Positions 7,361 through 16,131 of a stretch of DNA of 64,000 nt are shown here, piece by piece. The first letter of the stretch is position 1; every line of letters starts with the position of its first letter. Location: positions 537,453-601,452 of the forward strand of contig NZ_MWSJ01000002.1 of NCBI RefSeq assembly GCF_002237755.1. Reading direction: 5' to 3'. This DNA comes from Lysinibacillus sp. KCTC 33748. GTDB lineage: Bacteria > Bacillota > Bacilli > Bacillales_A > Planococcaceae. The notes below the pieces were generated by a model. That model had not been told where the DNA came from and made no database searches. It saw only the letters and a program-made list of their open reading frames with translations. A program made the translations under genes and the position numbers.

Positions 7361-8383
7361 ATGAAAAAAATTACTTTTAAGTTATTCTTTATGCTTATGT
7401 TTTTGTTAGTTCCTATGAATGTTTTTGCTGCGGAGTCTTTAGGTGAATTTTCATTTGACCCAAGTAAGGTATCTCATCCTTATGACATGGTAAACTCGAA
7501 AGGTGAAGTCATTAAGTATGAAGAGTTTAATGACAGTAATTCGCAATTAATTAACGAAATACCAAGCGTTCAAGGAACGGGAGAAATTTCACCCGTTCAG
7601 ATTGATTCCATAATGGAAGGACACTCGTTTATCGACATCACACCACCTCCAGTCGTTATTAATGATTCTACTGCTAGAGGACCATTACAAATATCACCAC
7701 GGATTGTCATCGGTGACGATAGTAGAAAAAAAGTAGAGAATACTAAAGAAATGCCATATAGTGCAATTACGTACATTGAAATAAATTGGCCTGATGGAAA
7801 AGGTGGTTCTTGTACAGGCTCTTTAATTGGGAAAAATAAAGTCCTAACAAATGGGCATTGTGTTATAAATCCAGAAACAAAAGAAACTATAACTAGTGCA
7901 AAGGTTTACCCTGGTGTAAGTAATAGTGTTGGATTATTTGGTTCTTATAATGTTAATGATTATTATGTAGCTGCAAATTGGGCTTCAACTGGTTCGAGCA
8001 CTGAAGACTTCGCTATTCTAGTTTTAGATGTATCAAAAGACAATAAACAGGCGGGAGATGTTGCAGGTACTTTTGGAATCAAACAGGTGAATAATCTTCT
8101 TAATCAAAATATCGGTATTTATGGTTATCCAGGAGACTTAATGGAGGCAAGTGGTGAGATTTCTCAATTTGGTACGAGAGGAAATATTACAAGAGAGGAT
8201 GCATCTGTAGCCTTTTATACAATTGATACAGCACCAGGACAATCAGGTTCAGCATTATTAAATACTGACAATCAAATTGTAGGTGTTCATAGAGGTTCGT
8301 TCGTTATTAATGGGAACCCTATGAATGGAGGACCTAAGATGAACTCTTATATGTTTAAATTTGTTTCCAAAGCTTTAGAGTAA
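7361..8383 (+). CDS. Secreted glutamyl endopeptidase-like (V8/S1B) serine protease
   Basis: An extracellular chymotrypsin-fold protease. Residues 1-24 are a signal peptide (KK then a hydrophobic core, cleavage near VFAAES), followed by a propeptide to about residue 125. The catalytic triad is visible: His166 in TNGHCV, Asp216 in STEDFAIL and Ser295 in PGQSGSALL. This layout and length (340 residues) match the Bacillus Glu-specific proteases (GseA/Mpr and staphylococcal V8 family). Start ATG has AAAAGGAGG upstream. It is a lone gene with its own terminator. Cleavage preference for Glu is inferred from the family, not seen. Confidence 0.9.
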   Translation: MKKITFKLFFMLMFLLVPMNVFAAESLGEFSFDPSKVSHPYDMVNSKGEVIKYEEFNDSNSQLINEIPSVQGTGEISPVQIDSIMEGHSFIDITPPPVVINDSTARGPLQISPRIVIGDDSRKKVENTKEMPYSAITYIEINWPDGKGGSCTGSLIGKNKVLTNGHCVINPETKETITSAKVYPGVSNSVGLFGSYNVNDYYVAANWASTGSSTEDFAILVLDVSKDNKQAGDVAGTFGIKQVNNLLNQNIGIYGYPGDLMEASGEISQFGTRGNITREDASVAFYTIDTAPGQSGSALLNTDNQIVGVHRGSFVINGNPMNGGPKMNSYMFKFVSKALE

Positions 8384-8398
8384 AATTACTAATATTGT

Positions 8399-8433
8399 AG
8401 ACAAACTGAGAATTTCAGTTTGTCTATTTTTTT
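8399..8433 (+). terminator. Rho-independent terminator of the protease gene
   Basis: AGACAAACTGA and TCAGTTTGTCT pair perfectly over 11 bases and are followed by ATTTTTTT. Confidence 0.9.
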
Positions 8434-9069
8434 GAATTGAAAAATAAGAGTAGATGGTAATAGCCATCCTAAACTAACAATAAGAATGTACTATTTATTT
8501 GGGAAATTGAAATAGAAAGCATTCAATTAAATGGTCTTGTATAAATCCAATGTTTTACACCGACGGATGGGAAATTGTAATAAAGATTCGTAAACAATAA
8601 AAACGAATCAATAGGGAGCTTTTTCCGAGATTAACTAGTGATTGTTATAGGTACATTTATTGTAAGTACATTAATATTAGCGGGAAATAGCAGTTCAAAG
8701 TGGGCTGTTCTTTGAATGTTTTAAGATGAAATAGACAGTTTATGCTACTACAACGATTTTTGTTAATCGCTATTTTATGGCATAATTTTATCATTTTACG
8801 TTGTAACTTTCGACATATTTTTTATTTATTTCTCAGGAAATATTTCATAGGAAATTGTAGGTTGTAGCAGTTTGTTTTATGATTTTTTATATAGTTTTTA
8901 TAGTTAGGGATTAGGTTTGGTTATAGGGTAAGAAAAATGATGATTTTATGATTTGTTCTAATGGATTGATTTTTCGCGACCTATCGCCTTTTTTATAGTC
9001 ATTGATATCGTAGCTTATATTTGGAAAAAAGCATAAGCGGGTTATAATAGTAGTAAGGGAGGAAACAAA
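8434..9069. other. Gene-free stretch
   Basis: No complete gene. A short plus-strand frame from a GTG near 8639 (VIVIGTFIVSTLILAG, ending TGA at 8714) looks like the membrane-anchor start of a lost gene but has no ribosome site. The last 60 bases contain the promoter and AAGGGAGG site of the ATPase gene. Confidence 0.4.
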
Positions 9070-9798
9070 ATGTATTTAAAATCATGTAAGGTATTACAGG
9101 GTGATATTGAAGATAAAGACCAGTATCCCTTTAATATACCAAGTTTGCAGGATTTACAAGAGCTAGAGTTTCCTACGAATGTGACCTTCTTTGTTGGGGA
9201 AAATGGCTCTGGGAAATCAACACTGCTGGAGGCAATTGCGGATCGCTGTGATTTTAATACAGCGGGTGGTGGTCGTCAAAATTTATATGAAGTACATAAG
9301 GCGGAATCTTCACTAGGGGAATATATCCGTTTGTCATGGATGCCGAAAGTGACGAATGGTTTTTTCCTACGATCGGAAACATTTTATCAATTTGCAAGTC
9401 ATATTGATTTGTTAGAAGATCCAAGAAAATATACCGCTTTTGGTGGTAAGTCGTTACATCATCAATCACATGGTGAGTCCTTTTTATCGCTATTTATGCA
9501 TCGCTTTAAGGGGAAAGCTATTTATTTATTGGATGAGCCTGAAGCGGCGTTATCACCTACTAGACAGCTTAGTCTCCTTAAAATTATGAAGGATTTGGAG
9601 CATGAGGCCCAATTTATTATCGCCACTCATTCACCTATTTTGCTTGGCTATCCAAATGCGACAATCTATAGTTTTGATAATGGGAACATTGAGTCTATTC
9701 GCTATGAGGATACCATTCATTACATTGTCACGAAGCGCTTTTTAAATGCACCGGAATCCATTTTTTCAGAGTTATTTGATGAGGAGAGAGAATCATGA
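9070..9798 (+). CDS. AAA family ATPase (SMC/RecF-like small ATPase)
   Basis: A soluble 242-residue ATPase of the type related to ABC/Rad50 heads. Walker A GENGSGKST is at residues 43-51, a signature-like SHGESFLSLF segment near 137, and Walker B IYLLDEPEAALSP near 150-163 with the switch His in ATHSP near 187. No membrane domain or coiled-coil arm, so it is not a transporter subunit by itself. It overlaps the next gene by an ATGA (9795-9798), implying tight translational coupling with the Eis-like acetyltransferase. Similar small ATPases are common in Bacillales; their function is mostly unknown. Confidence 0.8.
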   Translation: MYLKSCKVLQGDIEDKDQYPFNIPSLQDLQELEFPTNVTFFVGENGSGKSTLLEAIADRCDFNTAGGGRQNLYEVHKAESSLGEYIRLSWMPKVTNGFFLRSETFYQFASHIDLLEDPRKYTAFGGKSLHHQSHGESFLSLFMHRFKGKAIYLLDEPEAALSPTRQLSLLKIMKDLEHEAQFIIATHSPILLGYPNATIYSFDNGNIESIRYEDTIHYIVTKRFLNAPESIFSELFDEERES

Positions 9799-11018
9799 AT
9801 CAACGTAAAGGCTTAGTCATGCGCGAAATAAGATTAGATGAAATGGCACAGTCTATCGATTTGCTTAATTATGTTTTTCAAATGTCCATGTCCATTCACA
9901 AGGATCGTCGCTTTGTAAATGCCAAAAGTAAGCAATTTAATGAGGGGCATGCCATTGGTTGGTTCGATGGTTCGCATCTTGTATCTCAAATTTTAAGCCT
10001 ACCTTTTGAGGTAAATGTTCATGGTAGGATCTATGAAATGGGAGGCATTACTGCGGTCGGAACGTACCCGGAATATTCTGGGCATGGTTTGATGGAGAGC
10101 CTTATTATTGAGAGCCTGGAGCGGATGCGCAATGAAGGGCAAAGTATATCCTATTTATTTCCATATTCGATCCCGTATTACCGGAAAAAGGGTTGGGAAA
10201 TTATGAGTGATATTGTGGAATTTCAGATTAAGGATACGCAGCTTCCTCACCATAAAGGCTTAAACGGTAAAATCCGCCGTGTAGATCCGAAGCATGAAGA
10301 TGTTGTGAACATTTATGCACGCTATGCCAAGAAAACACACGGTGTCATGGTACGAAATAGCATTGCTTGGAATGAAAAGTTTCAAGAAGATTTCTGGGAA
10401 GAAAAATTTATAGATAGTGATGTGAACCTTCAGGCAGCCGTATATTATGATGAGGATGATCTGCCACAGGGGTATATGTTTTACCGCATTATGGAGGAAA
10501 ATTACTACATCGATGAGATTGTCTATTTGCAGGAAGAGGCGCGTAAAGGCTTATGGAATTTTGTCTCAGCTCATAGCTCGATGATTTATAATGTCTATGG
10601 TAAAACAACTGGCAATGAAGCCGTTGCCTTTTTACTAGAAGATAGTGAAATTATTCAAAAGGTGTCCCCTTATTTTATGGCACGAATTGTCGATGTAAAA
10701 GAATTTCTGTTACGCTATCCATTCACGGGAAATGATTTTCAGCTTCGACTCGCTGTAACTGATCGCATTGTGGCTTGGAATAATGGCACATTTGTCATCA
10801 CAAAGCAAGATGGAAAAGTCTCGGTCGAAATGGTGAGTGAGGTACAGTCTGAAAATGCTGTTCAGCTAACGGTCCAAACTCTTGCCACGATGTTACTAGG
10901 TTATAAACGACCGAGCTATTTAGAAAAAATTGAGCGTTTACAAGGCAATGCCATTGAAATTGCATTACTAGAGACCATACTACCAATTGGCATTCCAACG
11001 TTTATTGATTATTTTTAA
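9795..11018 (+). CDS. Eis-like GNAT N-acetyltransferase
   Basis: A 407-residue protein with the layout of the Eis (enhanced intracellular survival) family: an N-terminal GNAT domain with the acetyl-CoA motif AVGTYPEYSGHGLMESL (about residues 93-110), a second degenerate GNAT half, and a C-terminal SCP2-like sterol-carrier fold from about residue 300. Family members acetylate amines such as aminoglycosides and are cytoplasmic hexamers. The start ATG overlaps the stop of the upstream ATPase gene. A second in-frame ATG at 9819 (MREIRLDEM) fits the usual N-terminus better, but the coupling favours 9795. Confidence 0.8.
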   Translation: MNQRKGLVMREIRLDEMAQSIDLLNYVFQMSMSIHKDRRFVNAKSKQFNEGHAIGWFDGSHLVSQILSLPFEVNVHGRIYEMGGITAVGTYPEYSGHGLMESLIIESLERMRNEGQSISYLFPYSIPYYRKKGWEIMSDIVEFQIKDTQLPHHKGLNGKIRRVDPKHEDVVNIYARYAKKTHGVMVRNSIAWNEKFQEDFWEEKFIDSDVNLQAAVYYDEDDLPQGYMFYRIMEENYYIDEIVYLQEEARKGLWNFVSAHSSMIYNVYGKTTGNEAVAFLLEDSEIIQKVSPYFMARIVDVKEFLLRYPFTGNDFQLRLAVTDRIVAWNNGTFVITKQDGKVSVEMVSEVQSENAVQLTVQTLATMLLGYKRPSYLEKIERLQGNAIEIALLETILPIGIPTFIDYF

Positions 11019-11191
11019 CTTATTTATTGGGATTTGTGCAGAGACAGACTGTGCAGATCCTTTTTTTTAAGGATTCAGGAGGGAATTGATCGGGTAAGCG
11101 AAAGAACTGCTTTGGAGAACTTTATTGCCTTATTAAGGAAACATCTAATTCGCTAAAATCGTTTCTTATATAAACAGATTGGGGGATATCG

Positions 11192-11780
11192 ATGAACGAA
11201 TCCGAGAAGATGCAACGCAAGAAAGTATACAAACAAACTTTTCTAGTGCTACTTATTTGGATTTTATTTTTTGTTAGTATTATAGGGTACGGTATTTATT
11301 GGTTATTTTTTGATTGGTCTAGATTTAAATAAGATTTGATTGCTGAATCTACATCACCACAAGGAACCTATACGGTGAAAGCTTATGTTTCAGATGCTGG
11401 GGCGACGACTTCTTATGCGGTATTGGGAGAATTAAGCTTAACTTCTTTCAGCAGAAGTCAACTACCTTTATCGTGATGGTGAGATGAATACAGTATTAAG
11501 TCACTTTTCAGGGGGACATACATCCGCTGAAAGAAGTTAAGGCCTCTGGCGGATGTCACGGAATCAGAAAAGGAGTTCTTTATGCATGCACAAAGCCGAT
11601 TCCGGACGCAATTATGCCAAGGCATAATTGAATCATGAGAAAAGAAAATCTAAGAAGATATATTGGCAATATCGAAAAAATGAAGCTTACATTCAATGGA
11701 GCGACGATGATACGGTCAGTATTAACGGAGTGACATTGAATGTGCCAGATGAAACATATGATTATCGAGAAAATGAGTAG
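11192..11780 (+). pseudogene. Broken DUF5412-like membrane protein gene
   Basis: The start is intact: GGGGGATATCG before ATG 11192, a basic N-terminus and a transmembrane helix (FLVLLIWILFFVSIIGYGIY), ending at TAA near 11330. The following sequence continues without a break as coding (SPQGTYTVKAYVSDAGATTS), then is interrupted by a repeat element of about 200 bp (11437-11636), after which another frame resumes with KIYWQYRKNEAYIQWSDDD and VTLNVPDETYDYRE to TAG at 11780. The pattern 'SPQGTY..., GGATTSYAVRGE, YWxYR..., W.DDxxVxING' is that of DUF5412 proteins. So one gene is killed by a nonsense codon and a small insertion. A hairpin GCCATAAC/GTTATGGC right after it may be its terminator. Confidence 0.7.
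11437..11636 (+). repeat. Dispersed repeat element, copy B, inserted in the DUF5412-like gene
   Basis: The segment opens with CTTAACTTCTTTCAGC (11437-11452) whose exact inverse GCTGAAAGAAGTTAAG lies at 11526-11541, then CCTCTGGCGGATGTCACGG, then GCATGCACAAAGCCGATTCC and a hairpin CAATTATGC-CAAG-GCATAATTG ending near 11632. The last 50 bases match copies at 6240-6288 and 28568-28620. It encodes nothing evident and interrupts a gene, so it behaves like a non-autonomous mobile or repetitive element. Confidence 0.6.
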
Positions 11781-11805
11781 CCATAACGATTGCAGTTATG
11801 GCTTA

Positions 11806-13191
11806 TTATTTTGTAATCCAAGCTTTTTTTAGTTGTTGCACACCGAGGATAAGTTCTTCCATTTTTAACTTACTAAAGCCTAATTGAATAATTGGCGCTG
11901 AACTTATCTGTTGTAGAAAATAGGGGCTCGTAGGGTAGACCTTTACTCCGTATTGTTGAGCGTTTTGGATGAGCTGTTCTTCTGAAAATTGGGTATGCAC
12001 CTTGACCAAAATATAAAGTCCAGATTGCTCTCCAAGAATCGTAATTTTTTCTCCAAATTGCTTGGTAAGTTCCTCTACAAGTGTATTTATTTTATGTTTA
12101 TAGGTGATACGCATTCTTTTAATATGTCGTGTCCATTCACCTTGTTCCATGAATTTCGCCATTGTTAATTGATGTAAGGACGAGGCGTTTTGTTCAAAAT
12201 GAGCAAATCGTTTTTTATATGGCTGAACGAGTGCTTTTGGTAGCACCATATAACTTAAACGAATAGCTGGTAAAAATGATTTTGAAAATGTCCCCATGTA
12301 AATAACTCGTGACTTGTCGATGGAGGCGAGAGCAGGAAACGGCTGTTGCGTGTAACGGAATTCACCATCATAATCATCCTCAAGTATATAGCCATCGACG
12401 TTTTTGGCCCACTGAATTAAAGCTTGTCGCTGCTGAATGCTCATGGAAACCCCATATGGGAAATGGTGAGAAGGGGTGACATAGAGTAAACGCGAATGTA
12501 AATGCGCTAAATGCTCAAGCTGCGCACCGCTTTCCAACACAGGTAATGTCTCAATATGAAAGTCATGTAGCTTGAACGCTTCTCGTGCGCCGTTGTAGCC
12601 AGGATCTTCTAAAATAACACTTTGGAAATCTTGCTTAAATAGAAAGCCTAGATAAATTAACATTTGTTGCGTGCTACTTCCGATAATAATGTCTTCTTCG
12701 TTTACATGAACCCCACGAGCTTGAAGTAAATAATGTACAAGCTGTTCCTTTAAAAGGGGCTCGCCGAAAGGGTCGCCATATTGATAGCACTCGTTTAAAG
12801 GTAACACTTGATTAGCCATTTGACGCCATATTTTTAAAGGGAAATGCTGTTGATCGACAGCGCCAGCGCGAAAGTCAATGATGATATCTTCACGCTTATT
12901 TTTCGTATTTTGAGTAAGGCTTGGTCGTTCCTCCTGTAGAAACACTTGTTCAAATTCATTGACGAAATAGCCCTTTCGACCTTCACCACGTATGTATCCT
13001 TCCGCTATTAGCTGCTCATAGGCAGTTAACGTTGTATTTCGACTGACATGTAAAGTTTCGGTTAGCCTTCGAATAGAAGGAAGAGAATCATTTGTTTTCA
13101 ATGTCCCTTGTTCGATTAACCATTTGACCTGCTGATAAATTTGTTTATACTTTGCTTCTTCTTCAGTGAATAAGAAAATAAAATCCTCCAT
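11806..13191 (-). CDS. MocR/PdxR family regulator (GntR HTH fused to aminotransferase domain)
   Basis: A 461-residue PLP-binding transcription factor. The N-terminal winged helix is seen at YKQIYQQVKWLIEQG and SLPSIRRLTETLHVSRNTT; the rest is a fold-type I aminotransferase domain with DYDGEFRY and the PLP-lysine motif GTFSKSFLPAIRLSY. I start at ATG 13191 because AAGGAGGGG sits just upstream; the first ATG at 13209 overlaps that ribosome site. It is divergent from two GNAT genes, a common MocR arrangement, and probably controls them from the 112-bp gap, where ATGTC-type half sites recur. Ligand unknown. Confidence 0.88.
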   Translation of the reverse strand: MEDFIFLFTEEEAKYKQIYQQVKWLIEQGTLKTNDSLPSIRRLTETLHVSRNTTLTAYEQLIAEGYIRGEGRKGYFVNEFEQVFLQEERPSLTQNTKNKREDIIIDFRAGAVDQQHFPLKIWRQMANQVLPLNECYQYGDPFGEPLLKEQLVHYLLQARGVHVNEEDIIIGSSTQQMLIYLGFLFKQDFQSVILEDPGYNGAREAFKLHDFHIETLPVLESGAQLEHLAHLHSRLLYVTPSHHFPYGVSMSIQQRQALIQWAKNVDGYILEDDYDGEFRYTQQPFPALASIDKSRVIYMGTFSKSFLPAIRLSYMVLPKALVQPYKKRFAHFEQNASSLHQLTMAKFMEQGEWTRHIKRMRITYKHKINTLVEELTKQFGEKITILGEQSGLYILVKVHTQFSEEQLIQNAQQYGVKVYPTSPYFLQQISSAPIIQLGFSKLKMEELILGVQQLKKAWITK

Positions 13192-13303
13192 AAAGCCCCT
13201 CCTTGACATGGCAAATGTCTAGAACTGTTTCTTTTTGAATGTCAGTTTGTTAATTATCATAATACATGAATGACATATAAAAAAGGAATGGGGAGATAAG
13301 TGA

Positions 13304-13744
13304 ATGGAGGTTTGTTCAGTAACTTTAGCAACGGTTGGAGAGGTCGTGCCATTATTTAATGCCTATCGGGAGTTTTACGGTCAACAATCTGACTTAGAGC
13401 AGGCTAACCAGTTTCTATTAGAGCGTTTAAATAAGGAAGAGTCGGTCATTTTTCTAGCTTATATAAATGCGCAGCCAGTTGGTTTTGTTCAGCTCTATCC
13501 TACTTTTTCATCTGTTGCAATGAAAAAGGCATTTATTTTAAACGATCTATTTGTGGCTGAGCATGCTAGGAAACAAGGGGTAGCACAGGCCCTAATTGAA
13601 CAGTGCTATTCGTATTGTGTACAAAACGATGCGCGTTATTTAGGTTTAGAAACAGCGACAGACAACGTGCGTGCTAAAAAATTATATGAAAAGCTCGGGA
13701 TGAGAATTGATAATGGCGTATTTCATTATATTAAATATTGGTAA
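13304..13744 (+). CDS. GNAT family N-acetyltransferase
   Basis: A 146-residue single-domain GNAT enzyme. The acetyl-CoA binding motif A is LNDLFVAEHARKQGVAQALIEQ (read as LFV..xxRxQGVA, near residues 84-104), and the tail ETATDNVRAKKLYEKLGM is motif B. Cytoplasmic. It is the first of two adjacent acetyltransferase genes divergent from the MocR regulator, 15 bases before the second, so the two are probably one operon under MocR control. Substrate unknown. Confidence 0.85.
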   Translation: MEVCSVTLATVGEVVPLFNAYREFYGQQSDLEQANQFLLERLNKEESVIFLAYINAQPVGFVQLYPTFSSVAMKKAFILNDLFVAEHARKQGVAQALIEQCYSYCVQNDARYLGLETATDNVRAKKLYEKLGMRIDNGVFHYIKYW

Positions 13745-13759
13745 AAGGAGGTTTGAATA

Positions 13760-14188
13760 ATGACCGTAACCATCAAGCAATTAACAACTCAGCAAGAGTG
13801 GATGGAAGCATATGCTGTTATGATGCAGCTCCGTACGGAATTAACAGTAGAAAAGTATCTCCTACTATTAAAGGAAATGATGCAAGATGGCTATATGTTA
13901 TTTGCTTTATATGAAAATATGAACATGGTGGCAGTCGCCGGATTAAGTTGGAGAGTCAATTTTTACAGTGAACGCCATATTTTTGTTTATGATTTAGTAA
14001 CGGATGAGCAGTATCGTTCAAGGGGCTATGGTGAGAAATTATTGCATTATCTTCACCAATGGGGCAAAGAAAATGGGGCGCACTATATTGCTTTAGAGTC
14101 TGGTATTCAAAGGATTAATGCACATCGCTTTTATGAGGGTCGATTAGGGTATGAAAAATGGTGCTATTCTTTTCGAAAAGCATTGTGA
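13760..14188 (+). CDS. GNAT family N-acetyltransferase
   Basis: A 142-residue GNAT protein with the acetyl-CoA motif in DLVTDEQYRSRGYGEKLLHY (about residues 75-94) and the C-terminal ESGIQRINAHRFYE segment typical of the fold. The ribosome site AAAGGAGGTTTG is strong. It is the second gene of the MocR-divergent pair. Substrate unknown. Confidence 0.85.
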   Translation: MTVTIKQLTTQQEWMEAYAVMMQLRTELTVEKYLLLLKEMMQDGYMLFALYENMNMVAVAGLSWRVNFYSERHIFVYDLVTDEQYRSRGYGEKLLHYLHQWGKENGAHYIALESGIQRINAHRFYEGRLGYEKWCYSFRKAL

Positions 14189-14248
14189 CTCAGAAGGAAT
14201 ATGATTTTTTAAACTTCACACACTAATGGAAACATGAAGGAGGTTTAT

Positions 14249-14650
14249 ATGAAAGTAACGTTCAAAAAGCTTTTTCTAATAAGCATATTTATGATGAGCT
14301 TTACATCAATTGGTTATGCAAATAATGTAATTCAACAACATGCAAATGGTGAGGAGGGACAGGTTGTATACCATGTAAAGTACGATTATGCTGCTATTTG
14401 TAAAGTTCTTGGGATTACGAAAGAAGTATATGATCAATATTGGAAAGAAGGACTTTCGATTGTCGATATGGCAAAAAGGGAAGGTATTGACCAACGTGAA
14501 ATAATAAATTATTTTGTGACATTTCACTATCAAGAAATGCAAAAGTGGCGAAAGAAGGGGGCGATGAACGAACATCATTATTTTGATTTAGTTTATGAAT
14601 TAAAAGATGAAATTACAGATTTTATTGAGAGAAATCCGAATAAAGAATGA
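14249..14650 (+). CDS. Secreted hypothetical protein
   Basis: Unrecognised family. The start is ATG 14249, seven bases after AAGGAGG; an earlier ATG at 14234 precedes that site. The 133-residue product has a clear signal peptide (KVTFKKLFLISIFMMSF, cleavage near GYANN) and a mature part that is helical and charged (ICKVLGITKEVYDQYWKEG, then DMAKREGIDQREIINYFV), similar in feel to small exported LysM-less Bacillales proteins. Its own terminator follows, so it is a monocistronic gene. Confidence 0.65.
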   Translation: MKVTFKKLFLISIFMMSFTSIGYANNVIQQHANGEEGQVVYHVKYDYAAICKVLGITKEVYDQYWKEGLSIVDMAKREGIDQREIINYFVTFHYQEMQKWRKKGAMNEHHYFDLVYELKDEITDFIERNPNKE

Positions 14651-14652
14651 AA

Positions 14653-14683
14653 ACGACTAGTGTTTTTCTAGTCGTGTTTTTTT
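14653..14683 (+). terminator. Rho-independent terminator
   Basis: ACGACTAG and CTAGTCGT pair over eight bases with a seven-base loop and are followed by GTTTTTTT. Confidence 0.9.
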
Positions 14684-14731
14684 ATGGGTAAATACTGATT
14701 AGTATTTAATATTTAGTTATAAAAGATAATT

Positions 14732-14750
14732 ATTTAATGATTATCATTAA
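14732..14750. promoter_or_regulatory. Possible Fur box
   Basis: ATTTAATGATTATCATTAA contains the perfect palindrome TTTAATGAT-T-ATCATTAAA and matches most positions of the Fur consensus, though less well than the sites at 6406 and 52375. It lies about 150 bases before the CPBP protease gene, between a terminator and that gene. Confidence 0.35.
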
Positions 14751-14896
14751 ATTTATCTTGATTTTAACGCAGCTGTTTAATATGCTTAATATGAAGAAGG
14801 ACAGCTATAGAATAACGGCGGATTTCTCCATCCTAGAGGAACCTTTCACCATCGCTTGTCATTCTTCATGTAAAACACTATGAACAGGGGGAAATA

Positions 14897-15505
14897 ATGG
14901 TTTTGCAAAGTGTAATAGATGCAGTTTTTCAGGTCTTTTTATTGTCGGCTATACCATTTGCTTGGTGGTTTTTCTCAGCAAAAAAGGAACAATCATTTTT
15001 TACATGGCTAGGCCTCCAAAAGCCTATCATTGAAAATAAAGGTAATTATATTGTGTGGTTCTTATTCATTGTTGTTTTAATAGTCGTATCACTTACTACA
15101 ATTACCTATTTCTTCCTTGATAGCTCAACCTTAGCGTCAAATCGCTTTGCAGGGCTTGGTTTTTCAGCATTCATTCCTGCACTGCTCCATGCTTTTGTAC
15201 AAACAGGATTGTCAGAGGAGCTGTTTTTCAGAGGCTTTTTACTGAAAAGATTCATGCATAAGTTTGGTTTTCAAATTGGAAATATCCTGCAAAGTTTACT
15301 GTTTGGCATATTACATGGATTGATGATGTTTTCTTTTATTCCTTTTGGTGTTGTAGTGTTGGTTGTTTTAGCAACCGGTTTTGCAGGATATTTAATGGGG
15401 TGGATCAATGAACGAAAATCCAATGGCTCCATTATCACAAGCTGGGGCATACATGGCATTGGCAATTTGTTGGCCGCCTTCGTGGCAATGTTTAATATGC
15501 TCTAA
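14897..15505 (+). CDS. CPBP family intramembrane metalloprotease
   Basis: A 202-residue polytopic membrane protein of the CAAX-protease/bacteriocin-processing (Abi) family. The diagnostic motifs are SEELFFRGF (EExxxR, near residue 110), HGLMMF and SWGIHGIGN, which place the catalytic Glu and His in the membrane. About five to six transmembrane helices. The start ATG follows CAGGGGGGAAATA. It begins a run of small membrane-associated genes on the plus strand. Members of the family process peptides or serve in bacteriocin self-immunity; the substrate is unknown here. Confidence 0.88.
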   Translation: MVLQSVIDAVFQVFLLSAIPFAWWFFSAKKEQSFFTWLGLQKPIIENKGNYIVWFLFIVVLIVVSLTTITYFFLDSSTLASNRFAGLGFSAFIPALLHAFVQTGLSEELFFRGFLLKRFMHKFGFQIGNILQSLLFGILHGLMMFSFIPFGVVVLVVLATGFAGYLMGWINERKSNGSIITSWGIHGIGNLLAAFVAMFNML

Positions 15506-15567
15506 AGACCTAGCTCATTTGCATTTCATCATTTTCCCTTGCATAATAAAGCGGAGAGGTGATTGAA

Positions 15568-15777
15568 ATGCAATTCATCGAGCAAGTAGTAAAAGGATGC
15601 TTGATTATCGGTTTAATATTAATGGGAGGGCGTATTATCACTTCAATATGCCGCTATTATAATATAGCATTTACGACTTTTTTCGTTGATTATCATGTCG
15701 CCTCACTAGCTATACTCTTAATAGGTATTATAGGAACAGAGATACTGAATAGACGAAAAAGGAAGGGACGAGCATAG
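15568..15777 (+). CDS. Small membrane protein
   Basis: Unrecognised 69-residue protein with two predicted transmembrane segments (VKGCLIIGLILMGGRIIT and VASLAILLIGIIGTEIL) and a positively charged tail RRKRKGRA. I start at ATG 15568, placed five bases after GGAGAGGTGA; a GTG at 15559 lies inside that site. The stop codon TAG is immediately followed by the start of the next gene at 15778, so the two are coupled. Confidence 0.6.
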   Translation: MQFIEQVVKGCLIIGLILMGGRIITSICRYYNIAFTTFFVDYHVASLAILLIGIIGTEILNRRKRKGRA

Positions 15778-15963
15778 ATGACGGAATGGCCAAAGGGTGT
15801 AGCGAAGCCTGCTATACGTGCATTAAATGCGGCAGGATTTACACGATTAGAGCAATTGGAAAAGGTTGATTTATCGACGTTAAAAAAATTACACGGGATG
15901 GGGCCTAAAGCGTTAGCGGCCATTGAAGCAGCACTGAATGAAAGTAGGGAAAACAGTGAATAA
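15778..15963 (+). CDS. Helix-hairpin-helix small DNA-binding protein
   Basis: A 61-residue protein made of one HhH domain like that at the C-terminus of RNA polymerase alpha: GVAKPAIRALNAAGFTRLEQ, then LSTLKKLHGMGPKALAAIE, where HGMGPKA is the DNA-backbone-binding hairpin. Such stand-alone HhH proteins are common in Bacillales and are annotated as DNA-binding. Starts directly after the stop of the small membrane gene and overlaps the next gene by eight bases. Confidence 0.7.
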   Translation: MTEWPKGVAKPAIRALNAAGFTRLEQLEKVDLSTLKKLHGMGPKALAAIEAALNESRENSE

Positions 15964-16123
15964 ACTAACATTATTATTACTGGCAATGGTGGTTTATTAT
16001 ATTCTTGTTGTTCTCGTAATCAGCAAGTTGTTTATTATTCCTCTCATGAAATTTATGGCGCTTATATTCTTCCTTGGAGCAGGCTTTATTTTTTCTCGAA
16101 AGATGCGAAGGAAATTACAATAG
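15956..16123 (+). CDS. Small two-helix membrane protein
   Basis: Unrecognised. GTG at 15956 with AGGG seven bases upstream gives 55 residues: two transmembrane segments (LTLLLLAMVVYYILVVLVI and LMKFMALIFFLGAGFIF) and a basic tail RKMRRKLQ. It overlaps the HhH gene stop by eight bases, so it belongs to the same operon. An ATG at 15938 would lie deep inside the HhH gene and is less likely. Confidence 0.5.
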   Translation: MNKLTLLLLAMVVYYILVVLVISKLFIIPLMKFMALIFFLGAGFIFSRKMRRKLQ

Positions 16124-16131
16124 GTGGAATT

